A DNA stretch of 64,000 nt from Hirudinaria manillensis. Its lineage: Eukaryota > Annelida > Clitellata > Hirudinida > Hirudinidae. How positions within the stretch are numbered: position 1 is the first letter of the stretch; the number at the start of each line of letters is the position of its first letter. Below are positions 25,216-37,341 of the stretch, piece by piece. Position numbers and translations under genes: made by a program. Under the pieces are notes generated by a model. It searched no databases and had not been told where the DNA came from. It worked only from the letters and a program-made list of their open reading frames with translations. The stretch spans positions 310,001 through 374,000 of the forward strand of contig CM067528.1 in NCBI GenBank assembly GCA_034509925.1, given 5' to 3'.

Positions 25216-27801
25216 ATGCCAATATTAGTTAAAGATTTTAGCTGGGATCAAAACGACGAAACCATTGTTATTATGGTGCCCTTAAAACGTGTCAATCACA
25301 AAAACGTTTCCGTTTTTACCACAGATTCTTATTTAAAGGTTAACTTTTAAATTTATAATAAATTACTTCGTTCTTGTTTGCTGTGTAATTTAACTACCTC
25401 AATTGTTTTGCTTTGCTCAATATTCAATTGGCATGCTTTACAAGATACTTGACTAATAATCTATTATGTTGGGAGTTTAGTAAAACAAATTCTGATCTTG
25501 CCACAGATTAGCTTCCCACCATTCTTCTATGAATGTTTTTTAAAAGCACCAACCCTAAATGAGGAGAGTTCTGTGCGGATAGGCAATGGCCAGGTAGTGT
25601 TTAAACTAAAAAAGCGTAAACCAGGTATTTGGGACAAATTGGAAACTGATGCAATAGGTAAGATTAACTTTGATTAATCTTTGTTAAATTTGATTAGCTT
25701 TTGTTGCTCATCATGTGATCGCAAACTTCACACATTTAGGGACAGAGCAGGAAAGGCAGTTACTGAGAGAATTAGCAATTGAAGAACATCGAAGGATAGA
25801 AGAAGATAAAAAGAAGAAAGCAGATGAACTCAAGCTTGAACTCAAAAATTTTGGTGTCAGAGAGCAGATTAAGGTCAACTAATAGTGCTATTAATATTAA
25901 GTGAGATGATGGCATATAAATTTATATATAATTAACTTTAAGAAACTAATTTATAATAAATATTCATTATAAAAAACTTATGAAGCCTAATAATAAAAAT
26001 TAACTATATTAACATTACACGTACTGCTCTGCGTAAACAATATGAGTTTACAGCTTGAACAAGACAATAGGCAATGGATTGAAGGTGAGAAGAAGAAAGA
26101 AAGAAACAAAGCAGAACAGGAACTAGAGGCTTGGAAAGACCAGAACAAGGATAAAAAAGACCTCATAAATATTAATGGGGTAATACTGAATAGTGAATAT
26201 GTATTTTGAATTATTATGAAAGTTCCTGATGTCTGCAGAATGTTGGATACAACAGTATGGAACCCAGATGTAATCCAATATCAAAATCTCAACAAGGTGA
26301 GTAACTCTTCTCTGATGCCTTTTCAGAATGATTATCATTAAATCCAATGCCTGCCAAGCAAATTTAATGACGTCTTTGTCATTACCTACCTCCAAAACCG
26401 TTCTTACATTTAAATACATCATAAATAGCCAAAGCAAAGCCTGCCAAGAAAACAAACATATTTAAGGAGGATGCACCAATCAGATGCCAGGCTAAACTGA
26501 GCATCAATTTCACACCTCGGGCTTTTCCAACACCCACGAGGGAATCCATGGCAGACGAGGAGAATGAAGTAATGAACGTCAAAACGTTTTCCACATCACT
26601 TAATGAATTAATTTCATAATCGATGAACATCTTGCATGAATAATGAAGTGGCTGAGCAAGCAGGCAGAGGCTCGGAAGATAATAGAGCTCGAAGACATGA
26701 ACCTATCGGAGGAGGAGAAGAATCCAATATGGCTGAGAGACAAGGCAAAGTTGGTCAAATAAATTATCATATTCACCTTTAATTAGGATAATGATGCTGC
26801 AGTGCATACTTGCAATGTTCAGATTTTTGTAAGCTTAATATGGATGAACTTAAATTTACCACTGTATTTCAAAAGTCGGGTTATTATTATTATAAGTATT
26901 AAAATCAATTGGCTTAATTAATTCATGAAATTTCAACCCAAACAGCCGGTTCTTCGAAGAAGGAAACTATGAGTCTGCCATCAATGCCTACACCCATGCC
27001 ATCAGAATGAGCAGCAAGATGGCTTCGTATCTTTATGATTAAACAAACAATTATCATAATAATTAACATTAAATAATTATCATAAAATAATGTCAACAAC
27101 GAACGAATCTAAACATTAATCCGACCTCACGTGTTTTGCTCGATGAAAAGCTCGACCGGCTTGTTCGCCTTAACTCCACGGATGCCAGTTTGTATTCAAA
27201 CAGGGCCGCCTGCCATCTTAAGTTGGGAAATTGCTTCAAATGCCTTGAAGACTGCACTAAGGTGATTCTTAATTTATTTATTTATTTACATCTACCTACC
27301 AAAAGCAATGCGGTAAATTTATTGTCGCGACACGAACCACGCCAGCGAACGGGCTTAGGAGGTATTTTAAAGTCATTTAAGACTCTTCTTCATGACAGGC
27401 TCTCGAGCTTCTGACTCCGCCCATAGAACAGAATCGTTCGAGCAGGATCAAAGCACACCTGAGGAGAGGGACGGCCCTGGTGGCTCTCGACATGTACGCC
27501 GAAGGTGGTCACGACTTTTTATTTTTCTATTTTCTGGGGTTAGGTTTCGACTCTCTATTTTTGACCGTCGCCATCGTTTCTAACGAACGTTTTGCAACAT
27601 TAAACGAACACCGCAATTGTTATCGTAAAGCAAACACAATCGTGGCCGTTGGCGACCGACGGGATTCGAACTCGACTCGACCTTTTTGCAGGACTTTCGG
27701 ACTACGAAGCCGCCCTGAAACTCGATCCGAGCAACGAACTCGTCAGTAGGGACGCAGAACGGATCCGGAAAATCGTGGAAGGTGCGACCGAGGACGACTG
27801 A
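25216..27801 (+). CDS. DNAAF4: Dynein axonemal assembly factor 4 (CS and TPR domains)
   Basis: Orthologue of DNAAF4/DYX1C1, a cytoplasmic co-chaperone that preassembles outer and inner dynein arms for motile cilia with HSP90/HSP70. Eleven exons: 25216-25338, 25507-25657, 25740-25873, 26054-26179, 26239-26296, 26429-26568, 26649-26749, 26946-27026, 27189-27261, 27399-27504, 27692-27801. Their sum is 1203 nt, an exact 400 codons plus stop, against 420 residues in human. The N-terminal CS domain starts [12 protein letters not shown] and continues through [16 protein letters not shown] charged helical linker follows, then the DYX box region [16 protein letters not shown] and [14 protein letters not shown]-terminal TPRs include [37 protein letters not shown] and [16 protein letters not shown]. 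The gene is complete, and its presence implies an animal with motile cilia or flagella. Confidence 0.96.
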
Positions 27802-27999
27802 AGATCCTTTTGTTCGCAAAACTTGCATTTACCGAGAATAAATATCCGACCGATGGCAGAAGAAGTTTTATTTTCGATGCGTTTTTTACAATGTTTCGTG
27901 GCGTAGCGTAACGAAGGAATAACGATTAGAAAGGCGATGGAGTCGTGAAGAAAGAACGAGTTTAAAATTCGCGAGGAAGACAAAGAAACATTCGTGCGC

Positions 28000-30875
28000 C
28001 TAAAAGTGAAGCCTTTTTGCAGGTCCTGGAAATGAAAACGTGGAATGGCTTTAAAAACCGGATAGATAATCAGAATCCACAAATTTTATGTTAATTTATT
28101 CATTAATTATCATAATTTATTCTCGAAAGGTAGGCCTACTCACCTCCCTCTCTGTCGATGAGCTTTCTCTTTCTGTTTTCTTTCGCTTCTTCTTCCTTTT
28201 TGTTTCCTTCCGAAGGTCTCGGTAGGTGGTCGAAGGCTGTCGGTCGAGGCATGTTCGTGAAGTACGGCATTTGCAAGGCCTGATGGACGAGTTTGGATTG
28301 CATCGATGATAAAGTTAAGTGATAATCAATTGAGCGATAATGATAATAATAATAATAATAGTATTTTGTAATACAATGAACAACATTCATTGAAAAGTTA
28401 TTTTAAAAAATCAGAAAGATGTTTAACTCTGTTTAAAAAACCGTAAAATTTTGATTAAGCGGTTCAAACTTTGTGAAGAAAAATGCCATAATTACTCCAG
28501 GTAATTGGATCAAATGCATTTTCAATTCTTACAATTCAACATTGAATCATACACAAGGAATCGAATGCATTTTCAATTCTAATAATTCGCGTGAAATCGA
28601 CCAAACCAAGAAATCGACGGGAAAGAAATTGTAAACAAACGAAAGCTGCGACCTTTTTGGCAGTGCACCTGTTCAGCGGGTTGAGACTGAGCATGGAGTC
28701 GAGGAGGAAGATGAGGTCGTCGGAAGCGGCCGTGAATATGGATTCGAGAGGCACGGGGGTCTTCGGTTCGAACTTGATGTAATGGGGAAGGTGGACAGCA
28801 TGCTGGGAGAGAGATCGAGCATTCTTTTGTTTATTTTGTCGGGTCGTGGTTAATAATTACTTATTTATAATATAACTTATATAATTATTTATCTATTTCT
28901 TGCTTACGGGCCATTTTTCTTCGTTGGGAGTTCCCATCACGTTAAAGATTTTGTTCAACTGGTCGATGTCAGTGTCACCGGGGAGGAATGGTCTCTGAGT
29001 GTCATTAACTTTAAAAGTTAATTACCATAACATGCAACATCATCATCATTACCATAATATGCAACATCATCATTATCATAACATGCAACATCATCATTGT
29101 CATAACATGCAACCTCTTTGCCAGCCAAAATGCACTGAGGTCATCGCAACGAACATTTTTAATATTAATTACATTATGAATGCACACAATTGCTAATTAT
29201 AATATAGCGATGATTATAATACAATTATAAGGAATCACCCTGAGCAGGAGTTCGGCAGCTATGCAGCCGACGGACCAGATGTCTACGCCCGTTTCGTAAA
29301 TGTCGGCTCCGTACAAGAGTTCGGGGCATCGGTACCATCTGAAAACCATTTACCGGTCACGAAAATGCTAATTAGCAATGTGCTAAAACCGTGCTCGATC
29401 GAGTTAAAATTCATTTTAATCAATGGAATATTAATTTATATTTGTCAACCTTCATTTTAAATAATCTGAATTTTATGAATAAATTAAATGAAAAATAAAA
29501 CGTCGAGGCTCCGACGGAGGAGCGTCGCGAGATCACCTCGTCACGACCTGACTCGTGTAGATCCTCGTTGGAGAACCGAAATATCTCGCGAGACCAAAAT
29601 CTCCCAGCTTCACATTTCCTTTGAACAAAATACGATTTCGATCGACGGTTTCAGACTATTTCATTGCTTCTGATTTTAAAATAAATGAAGAAGCAAAAGT
29701 GTTTATTTCTCAGAATAAGTGGAGGTTCACAAAAGGCGGCAGAAACTCAAGACGATCGGCGACGGAGAAATTAATTTCAAATTAAAAGTCAATAAATGAA
29801 AGAACTTGCCTTCGAGTCATTTATAACTATTATAGAAATTGTTGAAAGTAATAAACAAATCATGAAAATTATCTTTTACCTTTCATGTCAATGAGCAAGT
29901 TGTTAGGCTTGAGATCCTGAATTAGCAGCCCCAATGTGTATAAGCTTATTAAATAAGTCATAAATATTCAGATTTTACAAGTATTTTATGCATACCCTGT
30001 GCAATATCCAGTTAAAGTGTAGAAACTCAAGACCCCTGAGTATTTGGAGGAGGTAAGACTTTATGTTTGGCATGGTCAGAATGATACTCGAATCGCGTAT
30101 CACTTTCTGTTTTGCAATAATTTCCAAATAAACAAAGATGTCTCATAATTTATTCAATCCCATGTCTATAACATTCCACTAATAACATAAATTCGTTAAC
30201 CATAAATTGTTTATTCAACATGCAGGGCCTCACCTCCAAGTCAAACTCCATGAACTCAAAGACAAGGTTGATTTTTGACTTTGAACCATAAACATCAAGT
30301 AGCTGAAAGTATTGAATGAAATTTACATCTTTGAAATCACGAACGAATTGAGAATTAAAATCTAAAAATGTACTTTGATGATGTGCTTATGCTCAATCTC
30401 TTGCAATAGTTTGATTTCTCTGAGAGCAGTTCTGCTGATTCCATCTCTGCTCTCTTCTTTTGTTCCTGCCTTTATCTGTTGTAAGTGCAACTCTTGATTT
30501 ATTTAATGAAACCAGGCCATTATTTAAGCACTGTAAACCTTTTTTATTGCTACTATGCTGTCTTTATGAAGCAGATCTTTTGCCTTGTACACTGTTGCAT
30601 ACTAGAAAAGGTTTAGGATGTTTTACAATCATGAGTAAGATAATGGCTAATTTTCTTAGCCTTGATTGAGAATAAACAATATCAATTATACTTCTTGCAA
30701 ACTCTTTATAATAAAAATTTAATTAACACATGAAGCTTATCCTTAAATCTCATTTATCTATTTTATTATGATTTTATTAGTATGAAACATCTGGTATGAT
30801 TAAATGTAACACTTCACTTACTTGCCCTTCACCTAAAAAATCTAACTTCTCGTATCTCTCTGCACCCTTCAGCAT
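28000..30875 (-). CDS. CDK7: Cyclin-dependent kinase 7 (CAK/TFIIH kinase)
   Basis: Kinase of the CDK-activating complex and of TFIIH; it phosphorylates CDK T-loops and the RNA polymerase II tail. Twelve exons: 30875-30822, 30601-30539, 30475-30374, 30302-30234, 30106-29996, 29916-29880, 29618-29537, 29338-29239, 28994-28908, 28802-28653, 28279-28144, 28025-28000. They sum to 1017 nt, 338 codons plus stop, against 346 in human. Visible elements: [12 protein letters not shown] glycine loop; VAIKK catalytic lysine; [20 protein letters not shown] (the NRTALRE helix of CDK7 rather than PSTAIRE); [29 protein letters not shown]-loop with both phospho-site positions; [24 protein letters not shown]. 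The tiny last exon restores the C-terminal GGPAKRLHF, typical of CDK7. The stop lies about 200 bp from the DNAAF4 stop (convergent). Complete. Confidence 0.97.
28999..29115. repeat. Short minisatellite CATCATCATTACCATAACATGCAA
   Basis: About four imperfect 24-bp copies within a CDK7 intron. Confidence 0.8.
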
Positions 30876-31505
30876 CGCCGAAAATCTTTTGCCCCGGGAA
30901 ATAACCAAAACACCCAAATATTGCCAAAACTAAAAGCGAAAAACTCAAATCTTCCACAAAAAAGAACTCTAAGATGGATGAAAATTTATGAATTATAAAT
31001 TACACACCTCAAGGATTCTAAAACAAAATTATCCATATTTATAAGTTGAAAAATAGTTTTACGTATATCTATAAACTATATCGATTTCATGTATTAGAAC
31101 TGTCTAAAAATTGTCTTTTGCCAATTTTAGGTAATAATTAATGAATTGATGATATTTTAATAAATATCGTCGTATTCAACATAAATATTTATCATTTCCA
31201 GAAATTTATATTAATAATGTTTTTCCATTTTTCAATTAATTGTATTTTTCGAACAAGATTAATTGCGGACAATAAATCAGTGTAATCATGTCAAGTTTAT
31301 GTTAAATTGCTGTTGATGACCGTCGAATGCGCATGCATTTTACATTTTGGAGTAATATTTAAAACATTTTTAATGCAAGACTTCAAGGTGGTCGTATGCC
31401 CAAAATCTTATTAATTTATTCAATAGAACTGCCGACACTATTCGTTCTTTCGGTCTCTGTTGTTTTTGTTGAGAAGAAAACAATTGGATTTAGAATTTTG
31501 TAACA
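30876..31505. promoter_or_regulatory. Shared 0.63-kb divergent promoter region
   Basis: The CDK7 start (minus strand, 30875) and the start of the zinc-finger gene (plus strand, 31506) face away from each other across 630 bp. Both promoters must lie here. The interval is AT-rich. I see no convincing TATA box or CpG-rich core, so this is positional inference only. Confidence 0.55.
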
Positions 31506-33911
31506 ATGAAAGCTGACCAGGAAAGGGTTGCGAAGTTGCTTAATGATACCGTTACTTTGCTGTGTAAAAACGGATTAATCTATAAAAACAATCTTACAGT
31601 TCAGGGTTTGCTTGGAATAACTCTCGACAAGAATGAGGTTTTTATCGTACACATAAATGAATCAATAGGAGCTTCGGTAACAGTTGATACCACCCAGAAA
31701 CAAAAGCAGACGTTACCTCCGGCTACCAATGTAGTAGACTTGACTAAAATAGCCGATCCTCCCATCACGCCTAGTCATCAGCATCAGTCAACACTGCGTT
31801 ATCATAATGCAGTATCTTCACCAATGCTGGGGCAAGCCAGAAAGCAACGACCTCAAATGATTAACCAGACAATGTTGTTGCAGAGAAATGAGCTGTTGCA
31901 GCAGGTTCAGAATAGGCTGAGGATGAACACGTCCGCGATGCCACAAGCGATAGGGCCCATGCCGGTGCCAATAGCACCTATGCCAACTTATCAGCCACGT
32001 CAACAGATCATAAGGCCCACGAACCAAAGCCGACAGCGACCTGTCATAAGCCCGAGGCGACCAAGCTCACTGCAACAAAACCAAGTACCAATATTGCTTT
32101 TGGACGAAGATGACGTCGTAATTGTTGGTACGGGCAGGGAGGAGCCCCACTCCAGCCCTAGGAGAAACCAGGGAGTCAAGGTCGGCCGAAATTTTCAACC
32201 AAGCAAGAACTTTCGGATGCCCTCCAACGAATCGCAGCCTATCATCATACCTCAGGACTGCCCCCCGTTTCATGATGCCAATATAGGCACAAGTCTGACT
32301 TATCCTCACCACAGAATGCAGTGCATAGAAGGGATGCATGGTCTGAATCCTGGATTCGTCGAGCCAAAGAACTTTTTGGGAGAGATCGTCATAGAGCCTA
32401 CTAATTCTGCCGACGTGGACATCACGAGCGTTTTGGGATTTCCTCAGAGCTCCCAAAGATTAGAAGAGTGTCAGATGGAAATCGGCAGTTCTCAGGGAGT
32501 CGAAATTCATTCCGACGGGAGAAGGCCCGACGAAAACGTCATCCAGGACGGGGTCACGGTCTATCTCGACGTGGCTGAGGACGGACTACAAAATGACTTC
32601 AAACCCTGCTATGGCAATGTGGAAGAACAGGAAAGTGTGCAACGAAAGGCCGATGATGCACCAAGAGAATTCAGAAAAACAGTTAGGAAAACCGACTGTT
32701 CAATTTGTTGTAAATTATTTAAATTGCTAAATAATTCAAACAAGACTGAAATCTTTTAAAATAGGCTTTCATAATTCATTCATTCATTCATTCTTTCGTT
32801 CATTCATTCATTCATTCTTTCGTTCATTCATTCATCATTTTTGGTATATTGAGATTTGTGCGACCTTACGCCTTGTCCTTTTCGTGACGAGGGCCAAGTC
32901 TCTTGAATATTATAAGGCTTCCATCTCTTATGATATAAATTCACTCTTCAGGGAGCTCTTAACAGTTTGATTTTGAGCCCACCTGATGATAGCAGTGAAC
33001 CATTTGATTTGTTAGTTGAAATGTTTCATCAACAGGGCGACGAAACCATAAACCTCGATTCCCTGGGACTTCACATGTTGACGGAAGGCGAGGACGACGT
33101 GCAAGCACCTGCGACGTCGTGGCACTGCAAGGTTCCGACCTGTCAGGCCTTCTATGCCGAGTCCTCTCAACTGGCCTCCCACTACGTCCACGAACACACT
33201 CGGCAACTGGATCTTTCGATGGAGAACTCGACCGCTTTCGAATCCGCCGTCGACGAGAGCCCCTCGGAAGCCCGGCAGGACCCGGGCCGAGGAGGGGCTT
33301 CGGAAACCTCGACGGCGAGTCCTTCGACGCGATCGGATGCGACGTCGGAAGACCGGAGCGAAGAAGGTCCCGGTCGTCCGTCGGGCCGATCGGAATCGAG
33401 GGTTCGCACGTCGGATACCGCGACTTGCGTCGCAGGTCGATCGTCGAGAACGAAAACCGATTCGACCGAACGAACGGACGTCGGCGCTCGTCCGCCAGAC
33501 GAACCGGATTCGGGACCGGTAGCGGCAGATGCACGAACGGAGGAAAGGTTTGCGGAGACGGCTTCGGTCGCACGACTTCGAGAACGAATCGACGAGGAAG
33601 CGGACTTTGCAGACGCTTCGAACGACGCCGGGTACCGAAGAAGGGGTTTTCTGACACCAAGAATGGATGCCACTGGAATGGATGCTGGGACAACTTCAGC
33701 TCAATTCCCCATCCCCATGATTCCACACAATCAATTGCTTCGAATCGCACCGCTGCGGCCGTCGCACTTCGAAGAAGCCGTCGATCCTCGTGACGTGGGA
33801 ACGCCGTTTTTGGGCGACTGCCGAGGATCGGAGGGCGACCCGACCGGAGGTTTCGAGGGAGCGGAGGGAAACTCGTTGGAGAGTCCTCGCTCGATGATCG
33901 ACGATTCCTAA
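31506..33911 (+). CDS. C2H2-finger-containing nuclear protein, unrecognised
   Basis: At least two exons. Exon 1 from 31506 (ATG after GTAACA) encodes an N-terminal block KLLNDTVTLLCKNGLIYKNN and VQGLLGITLDKNEVFIVHIN, which looks like a small conserved domain. A Gln/Pro/Arg-rich disordered stretch follows (YQPRQQIIRPTNQSRQRP), then an acidic part to about 32690. Exon 2 (acceptor ttcactcttcag at about 32952) runs to the stop at 33911. It starts with SEPFDLLVEMFHQQG, then a single C2H2 finger WHCKVPTCQAF-(12)-HYVHEH, then a long low-complexity tail rich in Arg, Ser, Asp and Glu. The exact donor is unresolved; AAAACA|gttagg at about 32683 keeps the frame. Exon 2 is far more GC-rich than its surroundings. 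One finger plus disorder suggests a transcriptional co-factor, but the family is not recognised. Confidence 0.7.
32771..32835. repeat. (CATT)n with CTTTCGTT variants
   Basis: CATTCATTCATT tetramers interrupted twice by CTTTCGTT, in the intron of the zinc-finger gene. Confidence 0.8.
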
Positions 33912-35184
33912 AAACCGTCAGGACGCGAGACGTCTCCGTCGAACCGACCCGTCGTTAGGATTTATATTCACAAATTCGTCGTCTTTAAACATTTATCATC
34001 GATTTGTATTTATTTCCAATTTTGTCTCAAATGTTTCGCACTATTGAATAGAAGATTTTGAAATTAAGAAGTGACATAATAAAAGATTGGATGCGCAAAA
34101 ATGCAAATTTCATCAACGTCCGGATCGTGCTGCCAATGCTCTTGTCGTGTGAAACAAAAGAAAAACCAAAGAAAAAAAAACCAATAAACAAAAGAAAACC
34201 AAAATATCATTCACTTTGGCGGCCATGGAAATTTTGTTCTAGGTTTTTATTAACTGAAATAATGTCACATTAAAATAAAAAGCCAGAAAAATAAAGTAGA
34301 ATGTAGGAAATGCTAGTCTCACCAAATTGGAATATACATGATGGACAATGATACAAACCTGCCTTCAAACAATTAATTGAAATGATTTCAAGATTATTTA
34401 TATTTACCTACAAAGTAGCAAATACATCAAAAGCTTACCAGGTCTACCGGCGAAACATCGCAAACGATCGTTTTCAACAAAATCGTGTGGTCCTCGTTTG
34501 GAATGAGGACCTTTCTGCTCACGGAATGAGTGTTCATGGAAATTACAAAAGCATGAAACGGGTCAAAGTTCAAAGATGGCGATGCTCATGATAGTAAACA
34601 GTAAACCGGTTTTATGTCAAAGCGAGTCGTAGTTTGAGAGGCATGACTTTCATCAGCTCGAACAACGATTACAATCGTTATCATCGCAACGAGGATATGA
34701 AGCTTATCACTTTCAAAAATGCTCTGTATCGTCCAGTCACTATAAATCGTGCGCATTGCGATGACGCGACCGAATCAATGTTTAGTAAGGCAAATGTAAA
34801 ATTCTTACATGATTGAAGTCTTCAATAAAAACTAAACAAAGAATGTTTGGAGGTGTGACACACATCATCATCATCATCATCATCAATAATAAGAAATAAA
34901 AAATAATTATTCATATATATTCAACTTTGATTCAATCATTCCTAAGAAGGAAGAGACTGTCAAACTCTAAGGCCGGGCATAAAGATTATTGTCAACCACT
35001 TCCAGATGTTCTGAAAAATGAAATCATAAACAAAACAAATCCAAATGCCAACAGAATTGAAGCAATCGCAAACTGTTCAATCAGTCACGACGTAATAAAA
35101 GTAGATTCAATCACGAATTTTAATGTCTAAACAAATCTAAAAATTGATTCGAAATAAGCCAAGCTCAAACTTTTTCACCTTTAC
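33912..35184. other. Intergenic; possible last exon of IgSF gene 1
   Basis: Low-complexity AT-rich DNA with a (CATCAT)n at 34864-34886. The minus-strand IgSF gene 1 needs one more 3' exon after its phase-1 donor at 35185, which should lie here. I could not identify it. Confidence 0.45.
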
Positions 35185-37094
35185 CTGCTTCAGCAACTTT
35201 GTTTTTATCTGAGATAAAAATAAAATCAACTTTAATAACTAAACAGTTGTGAAGATGAAAGCAAAATGGGACTTAAAGAGGTCTCATTCATAATATGATT
35301 ACCAACCTTTTATCTTTGCAACAACCCTACCATCTTTCTTGAGCTTCCTGTAGATGAAGAAAGATACCAACACTACCAATGCCAACCCAGCAAGACTTCC
35401 AAAGACGATACCAATAATTTCACCAACAGGTTTATCTTTTGAAAAGTAGTTAAGAAATCATTTGATCCGATAATTTGCATTTGATGCTTGATAGAATCCT
35501 AAAAATGTGTGAAGGTACTTCATAATTGCCATAGGCTATCCATACCTAGCACTGTGCAACTGTTAGACCATCCAAGGGTGTGTAAAATCTTTGGCCTTTT
35601 ATATATTATCAATTAGTGATGCTCATCATATCATATCATACCAGTTAATTGTCAGCAATATATTTAACAAGGAAAAACATTTCAGATTTTAATTCAATGA
35701 ATTGATAAGCAAGATTAAAATAACAAATCAAATTCTAAAGATAATGGCCCAGTGAACAAAAGCAATTTTAAGATAATTTTTTTATAAATTTCCTAAAAAA
35801 AGGATACCTTTCAAATCCTCTGCAAAACACAATAAAATATCGTTATTTATTAACAACCTATGAAATGAAAAATTCTAAATTTAGACAAACCTTCAGTTAC
35901 AACTTCAATGATACCACTCCACAGTGACTGGTATTCTTTGCTCAAAATGTTATTCTTGGCATTGCAAGTGCAGTTGTAAACACCAATTTGAAGGAACGTG
36001 ATTGTTGAATCACTGGAAATGAAACTGCTTTTATCACATTTCCACTGATACTGAGCAACTGGATCAGCATCAGAAAGACAAGTGACGGTCGTGTTAACTT
36101 GCGCTTTTGTCTTGTCGGGGCGAACATTCCTTGAAGGCACTGTGAGCATATTGTAAAACAATAAACACTCGAGAGATGCACATGTATGAGTGATCAATGT
36201 ACAAGAACATACCGTATACTCTTAAAGAAATATTTTGAATATCAGTGCCATAAACATCAGTCTCCAGGAAACGTGATATAGTTGAATATGTCCAAGAACA
36301 AGAATACATTATTGTTCCATTTGTATCCAGCTTAATTGAAGCTGAGGTTTTTCCTTCAATTGTAGCATTTATAGCTCTATCCGCACGATTATTAAAATCG
36401 TGAGTAGAATTATGGATTTTTATATTACTATTTATGTAATCAAGATAAGATTGGAATTTTACAGAACAAAGAAATGTCACATTATCCCCAATAACAAATT
36501 CCTTTTGTGCAGGATCGTTTTCAAATGTCAGCTCTCTGTCTGGAAAAACATGCAAATAATAACTAATTAGCTTTTCATAAAATGAAACCAAAAAACAGAA
36601 ATTCTCCCCACCTACTGTAAATACAAAAATTTCTGTTTTCTCTGATACGCAAAAATAGAGTCCAATCTTTTCCTTAGTCATAGCAAATTTATTGGCGACC
36701 TCCTTATAATTTTGCAGCCATTTTTCACATTTCGCATAATTCTGCAGGTCGACTGTTTCATTTGTCTTGACGTGGTATATATTGGCTGAGTCTAACAAGG
36801 TGTTACAAAGGTGTTAACAAGTATTTGATCAATGGAACTTCAGACAACATCTTCTTACAAACAAATGTATACTTATTTATAAATAAATTAAATAAATCGC
36901 CATCTCCAGGACTCGCACAGTTTACTTCAAACATAAAGTTGTCGATCAGATTTGATTGGTCTAGTTCCATAATTTCCAAATTATTTTAATGCTATTGTGG
37001 CTTATTAATTTATGACGAAACTGCCAGTATTCCTACCTGCAATAACCTCCAATAACGGCCAATAAAGTATCCAAATTATTGTAATTGTCTTCAT
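35185..37094 (-). CDS. IgSF receptor gene 1 (transmembrane)
   Basis: Type I cell-surface protein. Exons: signal peptide 37094-37037 (MKTITIIWILYWPLLEVIA), D1 36791-36612, D2 36539-36213, D3 36139-35891, TM 35435-35307, tail 35208-35185, all joined by phase-1 introns. D1 is short, with KCEKW and KIGLYFC. D2 is V-like, with VTFLCSVKF and YSCSW. D3 is C2-like, with VTCLSDADPVAQYQWKC, GVYNCTCNAKN and SLWSGIIEV, giving an extra Cys pair. The TM is EIIGIVFGSLAGLALVVLVS, followed by FFIYRKLKKDGRVVAKIKG. Several N-glycosylation sequons are present. No tyrosine-based ITAM or ITIM is visible in the part seen; the last exon was not found. Paired with gene 2 as a recent duplicate. Confidence 0.85.
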
Positions 37095-37341
37095 TTAGAA
37101 AATCGTCACTTTTCCGGCACAAACCAACAAAACCTCAACAAGGAAGTTTTCTTTTCAATGGGCATCAAATAATTGAAGCGCCAGGATCATATTGATGAAT
37201 TTTGGCGACTTCTGAATTTATCAATGTAATAAATAATAATGTAACTTAATATTATCAAACTTCTCTAAACATGCTTTAAGGGAGGGCGTTTGTTAGATGT
37301 ATCATTTTTGGACATCCCTTAAATAGAAACTGATTTCTAAA

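Noticed and set aside
27655-27690. B-box-like GTTCGAATC on the minus strand in the last DNAAF4 intron
   Set aside because: The flanking bases do not pair as a T-stem and no anticodon arm is found upstream.
33119-33793. Overlapping plus- and minus-strand open frames in the GC-rich exon
   Set aside because: GC-rich DNA has few stops, so open antisense frames are expected. The chosen frame continues the C2H2 finger and ends at 33911.
34382-35130. Short plus-strand open frames right of the zinc-finger gene
   Set aside because: AT-rich, without coding composition or convincing splice sites, and no recognisable motif.
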